The position numbers and the translations under genes were made by a program. 52,529 bases of DNA from Streptosporangium violaceochromogenes (GTDB lineage: Bacteria > Actinomycetota > Actinomycetes > Streptosporangiales > Streptosporangiaceae), in assembly GCF_014654615.1 (NCBI RefSeq), contig NZ_BNBB01000038.1:1-52529 (forward strand). Reading direction: 5' to 3'. The notes under the pieces are model-generated. The model was not told the DNA's origin and did not search any database. It saw nothing but the letters and a program-made list of their open reading frames with translations. Shown here piece by piece: positions 24,996 to 34,741 of the stretch. The first letter of the stretch is position 1. Each line of letters begins with the position of its first letter.

Positions 24996-26534
24996 GTGGT
25001 CAGAAACGGGTCTTGGCGGTTCACTCTGACGGTGGTGGCCGCGGTTGCCACCACCGCCCTCGCGGGGTGCTCCAGCTCGAAACCAAAAGAAGCGGCAGGG
25101 CCGTCGAGCATCGTCGTGGGTGAGTACTCGGGTATCAATTCGCTTGACCCGATGATGAATACGGGCAGCATAACAATCGGAGGCAACGAGACTCTCGCCA
25201 TCTACGGTACGTTGATCCGCTGGGACAGCAAAAAGAACGAAGGCGTGCCGTACATGGCACAGAGCCTGGAGCACAATGAGAATTACACGGAGTGGACGTT
25301 AAAGCTGCGTCCGGGAATGGTGTTCTCGGACGGGACCCCGTACAACGCCGCGGCCGTGGTGAAGAACCTCGACCGGGATCGGAAGTCCTTCTTCTCGATC
25401 GCGAACTCGCTGTCGGTGGTTGATTCGATCAAGGCAACGGACGACACGACCGTCGTCATAAAGCTGAAGCAGCCGAACGCCCAGTTCTCATATGTGCTCT
25501 CCATCGGGCCGGGCATGATCGCGGCGCCGAGCTACATCGACAAGGTGGACGGCGGCGACAAGACCGCGCCGGCGGTCGGCGCGGGCCCGTTCGTGGTGAG
25601 TGAATTCAAGCCGGGCACCAGCCTCACGTTGAAGCCGAACCCGACGTACGCCCTCGACAAGCCGCTGCTGTCGAGCCTGAAGTTCCAGATGGCGGGCACC
25701 GAGCAGGCCCAGCTGCAGGCATTCGAGTCCGGGCAGTTGCAGGCCGGAATCGTGCTCGACTCCCACTCGGACGTGGAGATCCGGGAGAAGAAGATCCCGA
25801 CGATCTCAACCAGGCAGACCTCCGGGGTCGCCATCCTGCTGAACAACCGGAAGAACTCGCCGTTGCACGACGTGCGGCTGCGCAGGGCCATCCAGCTCGC
25901 GTTCAACCCCAAAGTTTGGAACGAGCGAAACAACGGCGGTGAAGAAGTCGCCAGCGACATGCTCTTCATGAAGGGGTCGGTCTTCTACTCCCCTGACCAG
26001 CAAAGGATCCCCTACGACCCGGCGGCGGCGAAACAGCTCATCGACCAGGTCAAGGCCGAAACCAAGTGGGACGGCAAGCTGAACTGGGTCGGCCCCAGCA
26101 CGCAGACCAACCAACCCGTGATCCTCTCGTCGATGCTGAACCCACTCGGCGTCACGCTGAACGTGACGAACCTTCCGGTTGCGAACTTCTACACCAAGGT
26201 CTACGTCGACCACGACTTCGACCTGGCCGGCGGAGGCGGCGGTATCGCCGACGCCACACCTTACGGCAGCATCCACAATAACTATGTCACGCCGACGAAC
26301 ACGCTCGGGTACAACAACCCGAAGATGGCGAAGATCGCTGATGAAATGGGCGCCGCGTCCACGCTTGAACAGCGCCAGGCGGTGATGAAGAAGTTCCTTG
26401 AACTCTACATAGAGACCGTCCCCGCGATCTCCTGTGGCACAACCACCTGGAACTTCTTCTACAAGCCCAACGTAAACGGCCTGCAGCAGGTCGGCGGCCA
26501 GATGATCCAGTTCGACAAGGTCTGGGTGTCGTGA
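24996..26534 (+). CDS. ABC transporter solute-binding lipoprotein, family 5 (oligopeptide/nickel type)
   Basis: This 512-aa lipoprotein has a signal peptide with the lipobox LAGC (Cys25), then a family 5 binding domain: SSIVVGEYSGINSLDPMMNT, WTLKLRPGMVFSDGTPYNAA, GAGPFVVSEFKPGTSLTLKP, HDVRLRRAIQLAFNPKVW. It captures a peptide-like or other organic ligand outside the membrane and passes it to the two permeases. GTG 24996 has GGAG at 24985-24988; the frame extends upstream to 24948 without support. It is the first gene of a five-gene importer operon in which all junctions overlap, and GTGA joins it to the first permease. Confidence 0.92.
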   Translation: MVRNGSWRFTLTVVAAVATTALAGCSSSKPKEAAGPSSIVVGEYSGINSLDPMMNTGSITIGGNETLAIYGTLIRWDSKKNEGVPYMAQSLEHNENYTEWTLKLRPGMVFSDGTPYNAAAVVKNLDRDRKSFFSIANSLSVVDSIKATDDTTVVIKLKQPNAQFSYVLSIGPGMIAAPSYIDKVDGGDKTAPAVGAGPFVVSEFKPGTSLTLKPNPTYALDKPLLSSLKFQMAGTEQAQLQAFESGQLQAGIVLDSHSDVEIREKKIPTISTRQTSGVAILLNNRKNSPLHDVRLRRAIQLAFNPKVWNERNNGGEEVASDMLFMKGSVFYSPDQQRIPYDPAAAKQLIDQVKAETKWDGKLNWVGPSTQTNQPVILSSMLNPLGVTLNVTNLPVANFYTKVYVDHDFDLAGGGGGIADATPYGSIHNNYVTPTNTLGYNNPKMAKIADEMGAASTLEQRQAVMKKFLELYIETVPAISCGTTTWNFFYKPNVNGLQQVGGQMIQFDKVWVS

Positions 26535-27556
26535 CCTCCGTGACGCCTGACCACATGTCCTTCCCGCGAAGGTTGGGCGACGGGATCCGGGCGATCGCCC
26601 GGATCCCGGTGATCGGGCCGCTCCTGGCCCGGCTCCCCCACCTGATCGTCGTCCTGCTGCTCGTGTCCTTCTGCACATTCATGCTCGTGCACATCTCCTC
26701 GGGCAGTCCGGCGGCCGCCATCCTCGGCCCGTCCGCCACCCCCGAGGCGGTGGCTCAGATCAACCGCGAGCTCGGTCTGGACAGGCCACTGCTCGACCAG
26801 TACCTGCACTGGATGGGCAACGCGGTGCAGGGGGACTTCGGAAACGCCCTCGTCGCGCCGTACGGAACCGTCACGTCGCGTATCCAGATCGCCCTCCCCG
26901 TCACCCTCCAGCTCGCCGCCATGGCGCTGCTCATCGCGTTTCTCGTCGCGGTCCCCACCGCGGTCTACGCGGGATATCGTCCCGGCGGAAAGGTCGACCG
27001 GATACTGAACGCCACCAGCATCGGTTCGCTCGCCGTACCGGCCTTCGTGCTGGCGCTCGTGCTGGCGTTGCTGCTGACCCTGCAGGTGCATCTCTTCCCG
27101 CGTACGGGATGGGTCGCGTTCACCACCGATCCGCTGCGCAGTATCCGGAGCGCGTTCCTGCCGGCCCTGACGCTGGCCATGCCCATGATCGCGTACTTCT
27201 CCCGGGTGCTCCGGGCGGAAATCGTCCAGACGCTTCAGGAGGATTTCGTCCTGTTCGCACGGCTTCGTGGCCTGCCGATCAGGGTGATCCTGTTCCGCTA
27301 CGTCCTGCGCCCCTCGTGTGTCTCGCTGGTGACCATCTCGGGCGTGACACTCGGATCCCTGCTCGGCGGCACCGTGATCGTGGAGTCCATCTTCGCGCTC
27401 CCCGGCATGGGCCACCTGCTGCTCAACGCGGTCGTCAACAGCGACTACCCGCTGGTTCAGGGGGGCGTGCTCCTGACCGCCGTCGCGTATGTGGTGATCA
27501 ACGCGCTCGTCGACCTGTCCTACAGCCTGATCGACCCGAGGATGCGAAATGCCTAG
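26531..27556 (+). CDS. ABC transporter permease, DppB/OppB type
   Basis: This 341-aa inner-membrane permease has about six hydrophobic segments, beginning with LIVVLLLVSFCTFMLVHIS. The typical B-subunit loop NRELGLDRPLLDQYLHWMGN precedes the transport domain, and the cytoplasmic ATPase-contact (EAA) loop is ARLRGLPIRVILFRYVLRPS. It overlaps the binding-protein stop by 4 bp and the next permease by 8 bp. It forms a heterodimer channel with that protein. Confidence 0.92.
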   Translation: MTSVTPDHMSFPRRLGDGIRAIARIPVIGPLLARLPHLIVVLLLVSFCTFMLVHISSGSPAAAILGPSATPEAVAQINRELGLDRPLLDQYLHWMGNAVQGDFGNALVAPYGTVTSRIQIALPVTLQLAAMALLIAFLVAVPTAVYAGYRPGGKVDRILNATSIGSLAVPAFVLALVLALLLTLQVHLFPRTGWVAFTTDPLRSIRSAFLPALTLAMPMIAYFSRVLRAEIVQTLQEDFVLFARLRGLPIRVILFRYVLRPSCVSLVTISGVTLGSLLGGTVIVESIFALPGMGHLLLNAVVNSDYPLVQGGVLLTAVAYVVINALVDLSYSLIDPRMRNA

Positions 27557-28676
27557 AACCACGGCAGAGAGCGTCACCGGCACCGCGGGAGCCCACGCCG
27601 CGGGAGCCGGCACCGCAGGGGCCGGCAGCGCGGGAGCCGCCGGCGCGACGGCGTCGCCCGCGCGTACCCGGCGTACCCGGACCCGCCAAAGGTGGCTCGG
27701 CCTGGCAATCGTCGCCGCCGGACTGGCGTTGTTGTTCCTGGCCGTTCTGCCCGCGGCGCACCTTCCGGCGTGGGCGCGCTGGCTGATCGCCTTCGCGGGT
27801 CTGTTCGCCTGGTTCCGGGGGACCGACAAAGCGGCGAAGGCCCATTTCGGGCCTCGGTTCCAGACCGGGCTGTGGATGGCCGCCATCTGGACCGGGTTCA
27901 TCGTCCTGCTGGCCGTGATCGCGCCGATGCTGCCCCTGCAGGGCCCGACCCACCTCCCCATGGACACACCGTCCTGGATCTCCGCCAACCTCTTCGGCGA
28001 TTACATCCTCGGCACCGACGGCAATGGACGCGACGTCCTTTCCCGGGTCATCAACGGATCCCGGGTCTCCCTCATCCTCGGTGTCGGCAGCGCCGCGATC
28101 GGGGTGGTACTCGGAATGACCATCGGCGTCCTCGCGGCGCACTACGGCGGACTCCTCGACGCGATCATCCGGGTCGTCACCGACAGCCTGCTGAGCTTCC
28201 CGCCGCTGGTCCTGCTGCTCGCCCTGGTCGCGGTGCTGAAGCCGACCTTCAGCACGCTGTTCCTCGCCTTCTCGTTCTTCGTCGTCCCGTCGATGGTGCG
28301 CCTGTCGCGGGGAACCGCGGCACGGCTCGCCGCGCGAGAACACGTCCTGGCCGCGAAGGCTCTCGGCGCGCGAGGCCCGCGCATCATGGTACGGGAGCTG
28401 CTGCCCGGCGTGGCCCGCGTGCTCCTTCCGTTCAGCGGAATCATCGTCGCGGTGCTGATCATCGCGGCGGCGTCGCTGAGCTTCCTCGGTCTGGGCGTTC
28501 CGCCGCCGGCTCCCACGTGGGGCGGCATGATCTCCGACGCTCAGGACGTCCTGCAGCAGCACCCGCAGGGCGTGCTGATCCCCTCCATCGTCTTGTTCAT
28601 TACCGTGGTGGCCTTCAACAGGCTGGGTGAGGGCGCAAGGGCCGCCACGGACACGAGAGAGTCGGTCCTCGGGTGA
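27549..28676 (+). CDS. ABC transporter permease, DppC/OppC type
   Basis: This 375-aa permease partners the preceding protein. Its N-terminal 40 residues are an Ala/Gly/Thr low-complexity tail (TAGAHAAGAGTAGAGSAG), and two extra hydrophobic segments (about 45-85) precede the usual C-subunit core. The core contains LGTDGNGRDVLSRVINGSRV and the ATPase-contact loop AAKALGARGPRIMVRELLPG. Its start lies within the end of the DppB-like gene, and its stop overlaps the ATPase start (GTGA). The tail is probably disordered and may reflect an upstream start choice; later starts are possible. Confidence 0.9.
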   Translation: MPRTTAESVTGTAGAHAAGAGTAGAGSAGAAGATASPARTRRTRTRQRWLGLAIVAAGLALLFLAVLPAAHLPAWARWLIAFAGLFAWFRGTDKAAKAHFGPRFQTGLWMAAIWTGFIVLLAVIAPMLPLQGPTHLPMDTPSWISANLFGDYILGTDGNGRDVLSRVINGSRVSLILGVGSAAIGVVLGMTIGVLAAHYGGLLDAIIRVVTDSLLSFPPLVLLLALVAVLKPTFSTLFLAFSFFVVPSMVRLSRGTAARLAAREHVLAAKALGARGPRIMVRELLPGVARVLLPFSGIIVAVLIIAAASLSFLGLGVPPPAPTWGGMISDAQDVLQQHPQGVLIPSIVLFITVVAFNRLGEGARAATDTRESVLG

Positions 28677-29818
28677 CATCTACCTCTGCCTCTCCTTCCC
28701 CCTCAGCCTCGGCGTCGAGCGATGTTCCGCTGCTGGAGGTCACCGACCTGTCCACGACGTTCACCACTCCACGGGGCTTGATCCGGGCGAACGACTCGGT
28801 CAGCTTCACCCTTCACCGTGGCCAGACCATCGGCGTGGTGGGCGAGACCGGCTCGGGCAAGACCGTGCTGGGCCGGTCGATCCTGGGCGTACTGCCTCGG
28901 CGGTACACGACGTACACCGGATCGGTCCGCTTCCAGGGCACGGAACTGACCACGCGGAGCCGCGCGGAACTCGCGAAGCTGTGGGGCCCGGAACTGGCCA
29001 TGGTCATGCAGAATCCGATGACGGCGCTGGCGCCGGCCCGGCGCATCGGGCAGCAGCTCGCCGACGGGCTCCGCCATCACCTGGGGATGTCGCGCGGGGA
29101 GGCGAAGGCCGAAGCGGTCCGGCTGCTGCACGACGTGCGCATTCCGGATCCGGAGCAACGCAGCAAGGTGTTCCCGCACCAGCTGTCCGGCGGTCTCCGT
29201 CAGCGGGTGACCATCGCGCTCGCGCTCGCCGCGAACCCGAGCCTGCTCATCGCCGACGAGATCACCACCGCGCTGGACGTGACCGTGGCCGCCCAGATCC
29301 TCGATCTGCTCGGCCGGATCCGGGACGAGCGGGAGATGGGCCTGATCCTGGTCAGCCACGACCTCGGCGTCATCGCCACCCGGACCGACGCGGTCAAGGT
29401 GATGTACGCCGGGCGGATCGTCGAGTCGGCCTCGACGCGCGCGTTGTTCGCCTCTCCGCGTCATCCCTACACCGAGGCTCTTCTCGGCTCGATACCGCGC
29501 CACAGCCACACCCCGCACGCTCCGCTGAACGCCATCCCCGGCGCACCCCCCAACCTGGGCCGGATTCCCGTGGGCTGCGCCTTCGCGCCGCGGTGCCCGC
29601 ACGCCCAGGAGCGCTGCCGGGCGGAGCAGCCGGACCTGGCCGACGACGGTGCCGGCCACGCGGTGGCGTGCCACTTCCCGCGCAATGTGCCGGGCGGCCC
29701 TGCCGGCGCCGGAACCGGCGAGGCGATTCGTGTGTCCTCAGAGGTCCGCGAAGGACCCGGCACCGCCGTTGTCAGTGCCACGACCGGCTCCTCGACGGCT
29801 ACGGAAGGTGGAACGTGA
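28673..29818 (+). CDS. ABC transporter ATP-binding protein, DppD/OppD type
   Basis: This 381-aa ATPase has Walker A GETGSGKT, signature LSGGLRQR, Walker B LLIADEITTALD and the switch His in LVSHDLGV. It ends in an oligopeptide-transporter C-terminal domain with the Cys-containing motif CAFAPRCPHAQERC, which in some members carries an iron-sulfur cluster. The first 17 residues (MTSTSASPSPSASASSD) are low complexity. GTGA overlaps link it to the genes on both sides. It powers import through the two permeases together with the next gene. Confidence 0.93.
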   Translation: MTSTSASPSPSASASSDVPLLEVTDLSTTFTTPRGLIRANDSVSFTLHRGQTIGVVGETGSGKTVLGRSILGVLPRRYTTYTGSVRFQGTELTTRSRAELAKLWGPELAMVMQNPMTALAPARRIGQQLADGLRHHLGMSRGEAKAEAVRLLHDVRIPDPEQRSKVFPHQLSGGLRQRVTIALALAANPSLLIADEITTALDVTVAAQILDLLGRIRDEREMGLILVSHDLGVIATRTDAVKVMYAGRIVESASTRALFASPRHPYTEALLGSIPRHSHTPHAPLNAIPGAPPNLGRIPVGCAFAPRCPHAQERCRAEQPDLADDGAGHAVACHFPRNVPGGPAGAGTGEAIRVSSEVREGPGTAVVSATTGSSTATEGGT

Positions 29819-30903
29819 ACGAGCACGGGTCAGAAGAACTCAACCACGCCGCCGGCGCCGACCGAACCGGCGAGACACTCGTCGACGTTCGCAACCTGTC
29901 GGTCACCTATCAGGTTCCCGCCGGCCGTCTCCAGGCCGTCTCCGACATCTCGTTCACGATCGAGAAGGGCGAGACCCTGGGTCTGGTCGGTGAGTCGGGG
30001 TGCGGGAAGTCGACGGCCGGCCGAGCCCTGGTGTGTCTTCCGCAACCCGAGCGCGCAAACATCATCTTCGAGGGTGTCGACATCGCCAACCTCTCCAAGG
30101 CGAAGCTGCGCAGGATGCGCACCCGGATGCAGATCATCTTCCAGGACCCGACGTCCGCGCTGAACGGCGGGCGCAAGATCTCGGACATCGTCGCCGAACC
30201 CTTCGTGATCTGGAAGACCTACCCCAACAGGGCCGAACGCAAGAAGCGGGTCGACGAACTGCTCAACGCGGTCGGGCTCGACCCGGAGGTCTTCGGCGAT
30301 CGCCACGCGCACGAGCTCTCCGGCGGCCAGTGCCAGCGCGTCGCGATCGCGCGTGCCCTGGCCCTGGAGCCCAGCTTCATCGTCTGCGACGAGGCGGTCT
30401 CGGCGCTCGACGTCTCCGTCCAGGCGCAGATCCTGAATCTCCTGGAGGAACTGAAGGAGAAGTACCGGCTCACCCTGCTGTTCATCTCCCACGACCTGTC
30501 GGTGATCCGGCACATGTCCGACCGGATCTGCGTCATGTATCTCGGCGTGATCTGCGAGATCGGGCCACGCGACGCCGTCTACGACACGCCGCGGCACCCG
30601 TACACCTCGGCCCTGATCGCCTCCCTGCCCGAGCCCGACCCCACCCAGGAGCCACAGCGTCCGCCGATCGAAGGCGACCTCCCCTCGGCGGTCAACCCGC
30701 CGTCCGGGTGCCGCTTCCACACGCGCTGCCCCCGTGCGACGGACGTCTGCCACAACGTGGTGCCGCCGCTGACCCCGTTCGCGGACGCCGAAGGCCACTT
30801 CGTGGCCTGCCATCATCCGCTCGAACCGGGCGAGAAGCTCGTGAGGGCGGATGACACGGCGCGGGCGGGCACGGCCTCCGCGCTTGCGCAGGCGACTGGA
30901 TGA
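29815..30903 (+). CDS. ABC transporter ATP-binding protein, DppF/OppF type
   Basis: This 362-aa ATPase has Walker A GESGCGKS, signature LSGGQCQRVAIARAL, Walker B FIVCDEAVSALD and switch His LFISHDLSV. The C-terminal oligopeptide domain has CRFHTRCPRATDVC. GTG 29815 overlaps the stop of the DppD-like gene by 4 bp, and its stop overlaps the MFS gene as ATGA. The signature Gln-Cys pair is a small deviation from the usual QR. It completes the importer. Confidence 0.93.
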   Translation: MNEHGSEELNHAAGADRTGETLVDVRNLSVTYQVPAGRLQAVSDISFTIEKGETLGLVGESGCGKSTAGRALVCLPQPERANIIFEGVDIANLSKAKLRRMRTRMQIIFQDPTSALNGGRKISDIVAEPFVIWKTYPNRAERKKRVDELLNAVGLDPEVFGDRHAHELSGGQCQRVAIARALALEPSFIVCDEAVSALDVSVQAQILNLLEELKEKYRLTLLFISHDLSVIRHMSDRICVMYLGVICEIGPRDAVYDTPRHPYTSALIASLPEPDPTQEPQRPPIEGDLPSAVNPPSGCRFHTRCPRATDVCHNVVPPLTPFADAEGHFVACHHPLEPGEKLVRADDTARAGTASALAQATG

Positions 30904-32417
30904 GAGGCTCCCGTCCTACGGCAGAGGTACCCGCCGAAGCCGACGCCGGACGGATAACCGGCCGGCTCCGTACCGCCCTCGTCGTCATCTGCATCACCCA
31001 GTTGATGATGGTGCTGGACGGCACCGTCGTCACCGTGGCCCTGCCCTCCATCCAGCGCGGCCTGGACATGTCGACGGTCGGGCTGGTGTGGGTCACGACC
31101 GCGTACACGCTCACCTTCAGCGGGTTCCTGCTGTTCGGCGGCCGGATCGGCGACCTGTACGGCCGGCGGCGGCTCTTCGTCATCGGCGTCGGCCTGTTCA
31201 CCGTCGCGTCGCTGCTCGGCGGACTGGCCGTCGACGACATCTCCTTGATCGTCACACGTGGCCTGCAGGGAGTCGGCAGCGCGATCGCGTCCCCGACCGC
31301 GCTGTCCCTGGTGATCACGAACTTTCCGGAAGGAAGGCTGCGCAACAAGGCCATGGGGGCCTACGCCGGCATGTCGTCGATCGGTGGCGCGATCGGCCAG
31401 ATCGTCGGCGGGCTGCTGGTGGACATGGTGAGCTGGCGCTGGATCTTCTTCATCAACGTGCCGTTCGGCCTGCTCATCATGTATCTCGCGCGGCGCGCGC
31501 TGGACGAGGGCCAGTACCGCCGCGGGCGGCTCGACGGTGTCGGCGCGCTGACGGTCACGGCCGGCATGGTCCTGCTGGTCTTCGGTCTGACGGATGCCGC
31601 GACGCACGGCTGGGGGAGCGCGAGCGTCCTGTGGTCGCTCATCGGCGGGGCCGCGCTGCTCGTCGTCTTCGTGATCTGGGAGGCACGTACGCCCCACGCG
31701 CTGATGCCGCTGCGCATCTTCAAGGACCGGACCCGGGCCGGGGCCTACATCGTCGGTTTCTTCCTGGGCACGGGCAGCGTCGCCGCGTTCTTCTTCGTCA
31801 CCCTGTACCTGCAGGAGGTCCTGGGCTTCGGCGCCCTGCAGACGGGCTTGTCGTTCCTGCCGATCGCCGGCGTGGTGATCATCGCGACGCAGGTGACGTC
31901 GCGGCTGGTCAACCGGTATCCGCTGTATGTGCTGATCGCCGCCGGAGCGCTCGTGGACGCGCTCGGGCTGGGCTGGCTCAGCATGATGGACGCGAATTCG
32001 AGCTTCATCGACATCCTGCTGCCGCAACTGGTGATGTGGTACGGGTCCGGCACCGCGATGGTTCCGCTCGTCCTCGCCGCCGTGTCCGGCGTGGGCGACG
32101 CCGAAGCCGGCCTGGCCTCGGCCGTGCAGAACACCTGCCAGCGCATGGGCGGCGCGATCGGTCTCGCCGTCCTGGCCACGGTGTCGGTCATGGTGACCGA
32201 CGACGACCTGAGGTCCGCGGGCGCCGGCGCGGCGACCGAGCAGGTACGTCACGCCGCCCTAACCCACGGATACGCGCAGGCGATCTTCGGCGGCGCGTGC
32301 ATCGCGATGGTCTCCTTCGCGCTGACCGTGCTCATCCTGGGCGTGGGCAAGGGCCGGCTGAGGGGCAGGGGCCGCCGGCCTCGGGGTCCGGCGTCCGGCG
32401 GCGAATCGGAGGCCTGA
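30900..32417 (+). CDS. MFS transporter, DHA2 (EmrB/QacA) drug:H+ antiporter family
   Basis: This 505-aa protein should have 14 transmembrane helices. It shows the family's first-helix motif MMVLDGTVVTVALPSIQRGL and loop motif A, FGGRIGDLYGRRR. Members export drugs or other amphipathic compounds using the proton gradient. It is joined to the importer operon by an ATGA overlap, so uptake and export genes are co-expressed; export of an intermediate or of a toxic substrate is a likely role. The C-terminal tail is basic and disordered. Confidence 0.92.
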   Translation: MRGSRPTAEVPAEADAGRITGRLRTALVVICITQLMMVLDGTVVTVALPSIQRGLDMSTVGLVWVTTAYTLTFSGFLLFGGRIGDLYGRRRLFVIGVGLFTVASLLGGLAVDDISLIVTRGLQGVGSAIASPTALSLVITNFPEGRLRNKAMGAYAGMSSIGGAIGQIVGGLLVDMVSWRWIFFINVPFGLLIMYLARRALDEGQYRRGRLDGVGALTVTAGMVLLVFGLTDAATHGWGSASVLWSLIGGAALLVVFVIWEARTPHALMPLRIFKDRTRAGAYIVGFFLGTGSVAAFFFVTLYLQEVLGFGALQTGLSFLPIAGVVIIATQVTSRLVNRYPLYVLIAAGALVDALGLGWLSMMDANSSFIDILLPQLVMWYGSGTAMVPLVLAAVSGVGDAEAGLASAVQNTCQRMGGAIGLAVLATVSVMVTDDDLRSAGAGAATEQVRHAALTHGYAQAIFGGACIAMVSFALTVLILGVGKGRLRGRGRRPRGPASGGESEA

Positions 32418-32540
32418 CCGGAAAGACCTGAGTCCAACACATCAGAGTCACATCGAAACAGGCCGGCGGGAGCGGCTGAACGGCCGCGGTGCATCGAGCA
32501 CGATTCCGCACGGCGATCACGGAGAGAGTGGGTCAAGGAA

Positions 32541-33320
32541 ATGGGAGATCTGGACAAGAAGGTGGGCGTCGTGATGGGAGCGGGACCGGGCATCGGCCGC
32601 GCGACCGCTCTCGCCCTGGCCAACGCGGGTGCCAACGTCGTCATAGCGGCACGCGATCTGGAGCGCTTGGAGAAACTCGCCTCCGAGCTCACCGACCGGA
32701 CCGGACGGCTGATCATCCCCCTTGAGGCCGACCTGGGAGACCTCGCGTCCTGCAAGATCCTCATCGCGGAGACCGAAGAGCGCTTCGGCCGCCTCGACGT
32801 CCTGGTCAACGTCGCGACCGGCGGTGGATCCCATACGCCGATCATCGACGCGGACTGGGACGGGTGGCGCAGGGCCTTCGAGCTCAATGTGATCGGCAAC
32901 CTCGAACTCAGCCGCCTGGCCGCGAAGATCATGATGCGGCACGGCGGCGGCTCGATCATCCAGATCGGCACGTTCGGCACGCACAGCAGGCCCGTCCGTC
33001 AGGGGTCGTACACCTCGACGAAGGAGGCGCTGCTGTCCGCGTCGCAGACCCTGGCGAAGGAACTCGGGCCGGAAAACATCCGGGTCAATGTGGTGACGCC
33101 GGGCTACACGACCGGGCCCAACCTGGACGGCCTGTTCACCGGCGTCGCCCAGCGCACCGGAGAGTCCGTGGAGGAGGTCTCTCAGCGGCTCGCGAAGACG
33201 GCCGCGCTCCGCAGCCACGTCGACCCGGAGGACATCGCCGCCGCGGTGCTGTTCTTCGCCGGGCCCGGGGCCGCCCGCATCACGGGCGTCGAACTGCCGG
33301 TGACGGCGGGCCAGCGCTGA
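32541..33320 (+). CDS. Short-chain dehydrogenase/reductase
   Basis: This 259-aa classical SDR has the cofactor motif GAGPGIGRA near residue 14, DVLVNVATGGG in place of NNAG, and the catalytic Tyr/Lys pair in SYTSTKEALL. The C-terminus ends VELPVTAGQR, as in many SDRs that form tetramers. It oxidises or reduces a hydroxyl or keto group using NAD(P). AAGGAA upstream of ATG 32541 is a good ribosome site. It follows the MFS gene by 123 bp on the same strand and probably acts in the same pathway. Confidence 0.93.
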   Translation: MGDLDKKVGVVMGAGPGIGRATALALANAGANVVIAARDLERLEKLASELTDRTGRLIIPLEADLGDLASCKILIAETEERFGRLDVLVNVATGGGSHTPIIDADWDGWRRAFELNVIGNLELSRLAAKIMMRHGGGSIIQIGTFGTHSRPVRQGSYTSTKEALLSASQTLAKELGPENIRVNVVTPGYTTGPNLDGLFTGVAQRTGESVEEVSQRLAKTAALRSHVDPEDIAAAVLFFAGPGAARITGVELPVTAGQR

Positions 33321-33578
33321 TGTACGGCCGGCCGGCCCAACCCGGCGGTCGTGACCAACACGGTGACACCGCCATAGAACGAGAATCCCGTACACTCCAG
33401 ATCCGCCCGGACGGCGCGGTCCCTGCGGGCGGTCGTCGACCGAACCCGCATGTTGCGGGTACGGCAACGTCTAGCGATGGACGACCATGATAAAACTAGA
33501 TGTTAAGTCTCGATCCTTTGTCTGTCCGAACCCGCGTGCGTCCCGGACGCTCGGCGGCCCGGCGGGGGGCGGTACCTG
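33321..33578. promoter_or_regulatory. Intergenic region with an AACTAGA motif
   Basis: About 260 bases before the VOC gene. AACTAGA lies at 33494-33500; on the other strand it reads TCTAGTT, the motif found in the TetR and importer promoters, and it is again followed by an ATCATGG-like stretch. A -10/-35 pair is not obvious. Confidence 0.35.
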
Positions 33579-34397
33579 ATGTCCATGCCCTTCAAGCTCG
33601 ACCACCTCGCCATCGGGGTGGAGCGGTGGGCCGACGCGTATCCACGCTTCGCCGTCCAGTTGGGCGGACGGTGGAGCCACGGTGGCGGCGCCGGCGAGTT
33701 CTGGCCCTACCAGCTGACGTATCGCGACACCATGCGGCTTGAGTTCATCTCACCCGGCGACAGCGCCGACGGCTTCATGCGTCGCTTCATCGACCGCAAC
33801 GGTCCCGGCGCGCACCACATCACGTTCAAGGTCCCCTCACTCGACAGGGCCCTGGAGGAGATCGGCGGCCTCGGCATCTCCATCCTCGGCGGCCGGACCA
33901 ACATGGACTTCTGGCAGGAAGCCTTTCTGCATCCGAAGCTGGCCGGCGTGGGCACGCTCATCCAGGTCGCGCAGATCGACGAAGAGGCGATGGATCGGAT
34001 GAAGATCGGCGCCAGGCGGCCGGAGGACTTCCCCGAACGGCTCGGACCGCAGCATGGCGTGGCCTGGATCGGCCTGAGCGTCGAATCGCTCGACCGGGCC
34101 AAGGACCTTTTCGCCGGCGTACTGCGGGGCGAGGTCGTCGAGGAGGGGCAGGGGTGGGCGCGGCTGTCGTGGGGGCCGTCGCGCGGACTGCTGCTGCGCG
34201 ACGCGAGCGGTGCGCCCGGCGACTCCAGGCTCTGGGCGCAGGCGCCTTTCCCCGGTGTCGCCCACCTGATGTTCGGGCCCGCGACCCTCTCGGTCGACGA
34301 CATCGCCGGGAGAGGGGTCGACGCCGATCCGCTGCCCCAGGATCCGCTGACGCGCACGCCCGTCTGGATGGTCGACCACCCGGTGATCTCGGACTGA
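33579..34397 (+). CDS. VOC-superfamily (glyoxalase/dioxygenase-like) protein
   Basis: This 272-aa protein has two vicinal-oxygen-chelate modules. The first begins FKLDHLAIGVERWADAYPRF and has HHITFKVPSLDRALEEI; the second begins GVAWIGLSVESLDRAKDLFA and contains GVAHLMFG. His and Glu residues at the strand positions (DHLAIG, RLEFIS, HHITF) can form a metal site. Family members include glyoxalase, extradiol dioxygenases and epimerases, and the exact reaction cannot be told. Starts at 33579 and 33585 (MSM) are both possible. It sits among the catabolic genes. Confidence 0.85.
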   Translation: MSMPFKLDHLAIGVERWADAYPRFAVQLGGRWSHGGGAGEFWPYQLTYRDTMRLEFISPGDSADGFMRRFIDRNGPGAHHITFKVPSLDRALEEIGGLGISILGGRTNMDFWQEAFLHPKLAGVGTLIQVAQIDEEAMDRMKIGARRPEDFPERLGPQHGVAWIGLSVESLDRAKDLFAGVLRGEVVEEGQGWARLSWGPSRGLLLRDASGAPGDSRLWAQAPFPGVAHLMFGPATLSVDDIAGRGVDADPLPQDPLTRTPVWMVDHPVISD

Positions 34398-34741
34398 CGT
34401 TCCGGGCCACCACGGACGGCCACGCCGGAGGCCGGGTGTGACCTTCGCGTTCGAAGGCTCTACCGCGCCCTCGAACACCCCCCACTCGCGCGGACCGCTT
34501 GACATGCATGGAAGCGTCGCGCGACGGCCCTCCTCATCTCACGACGTCACGCCTGTCACCGGCGAAAGCCCGTTCACCGTCTCCGTGAAGGCGGCCGGGG
34601 CGGGCTGCCGGGCGACGTCGGGATCGACCGGGGCGACGCAGGCCGGGCCTCCGTCAAAGACTCCCTCCGGGAGCCTTGACGCCGCATCGAGCCGACGGAT
34701 AATTTAGAGTCAGGTTCCAGTTATTGGAAGGACGGGCGGAA
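34398..34741 (+). promoter_or_regulatory. Intergenic region with the amidohydrolase promoter
   Basis: About 340 bases without a gene. TTGACG (34676-34681) and GATAAT (34698-34703), 16 bp apart, form a good promoter. TTTAGAGTC directly after the -10 (34702-34710) resembles TTAGAGTC on the minus strand at the acyl-CoA synthetase promoter and may be a regulator site. Confidence 0.5.
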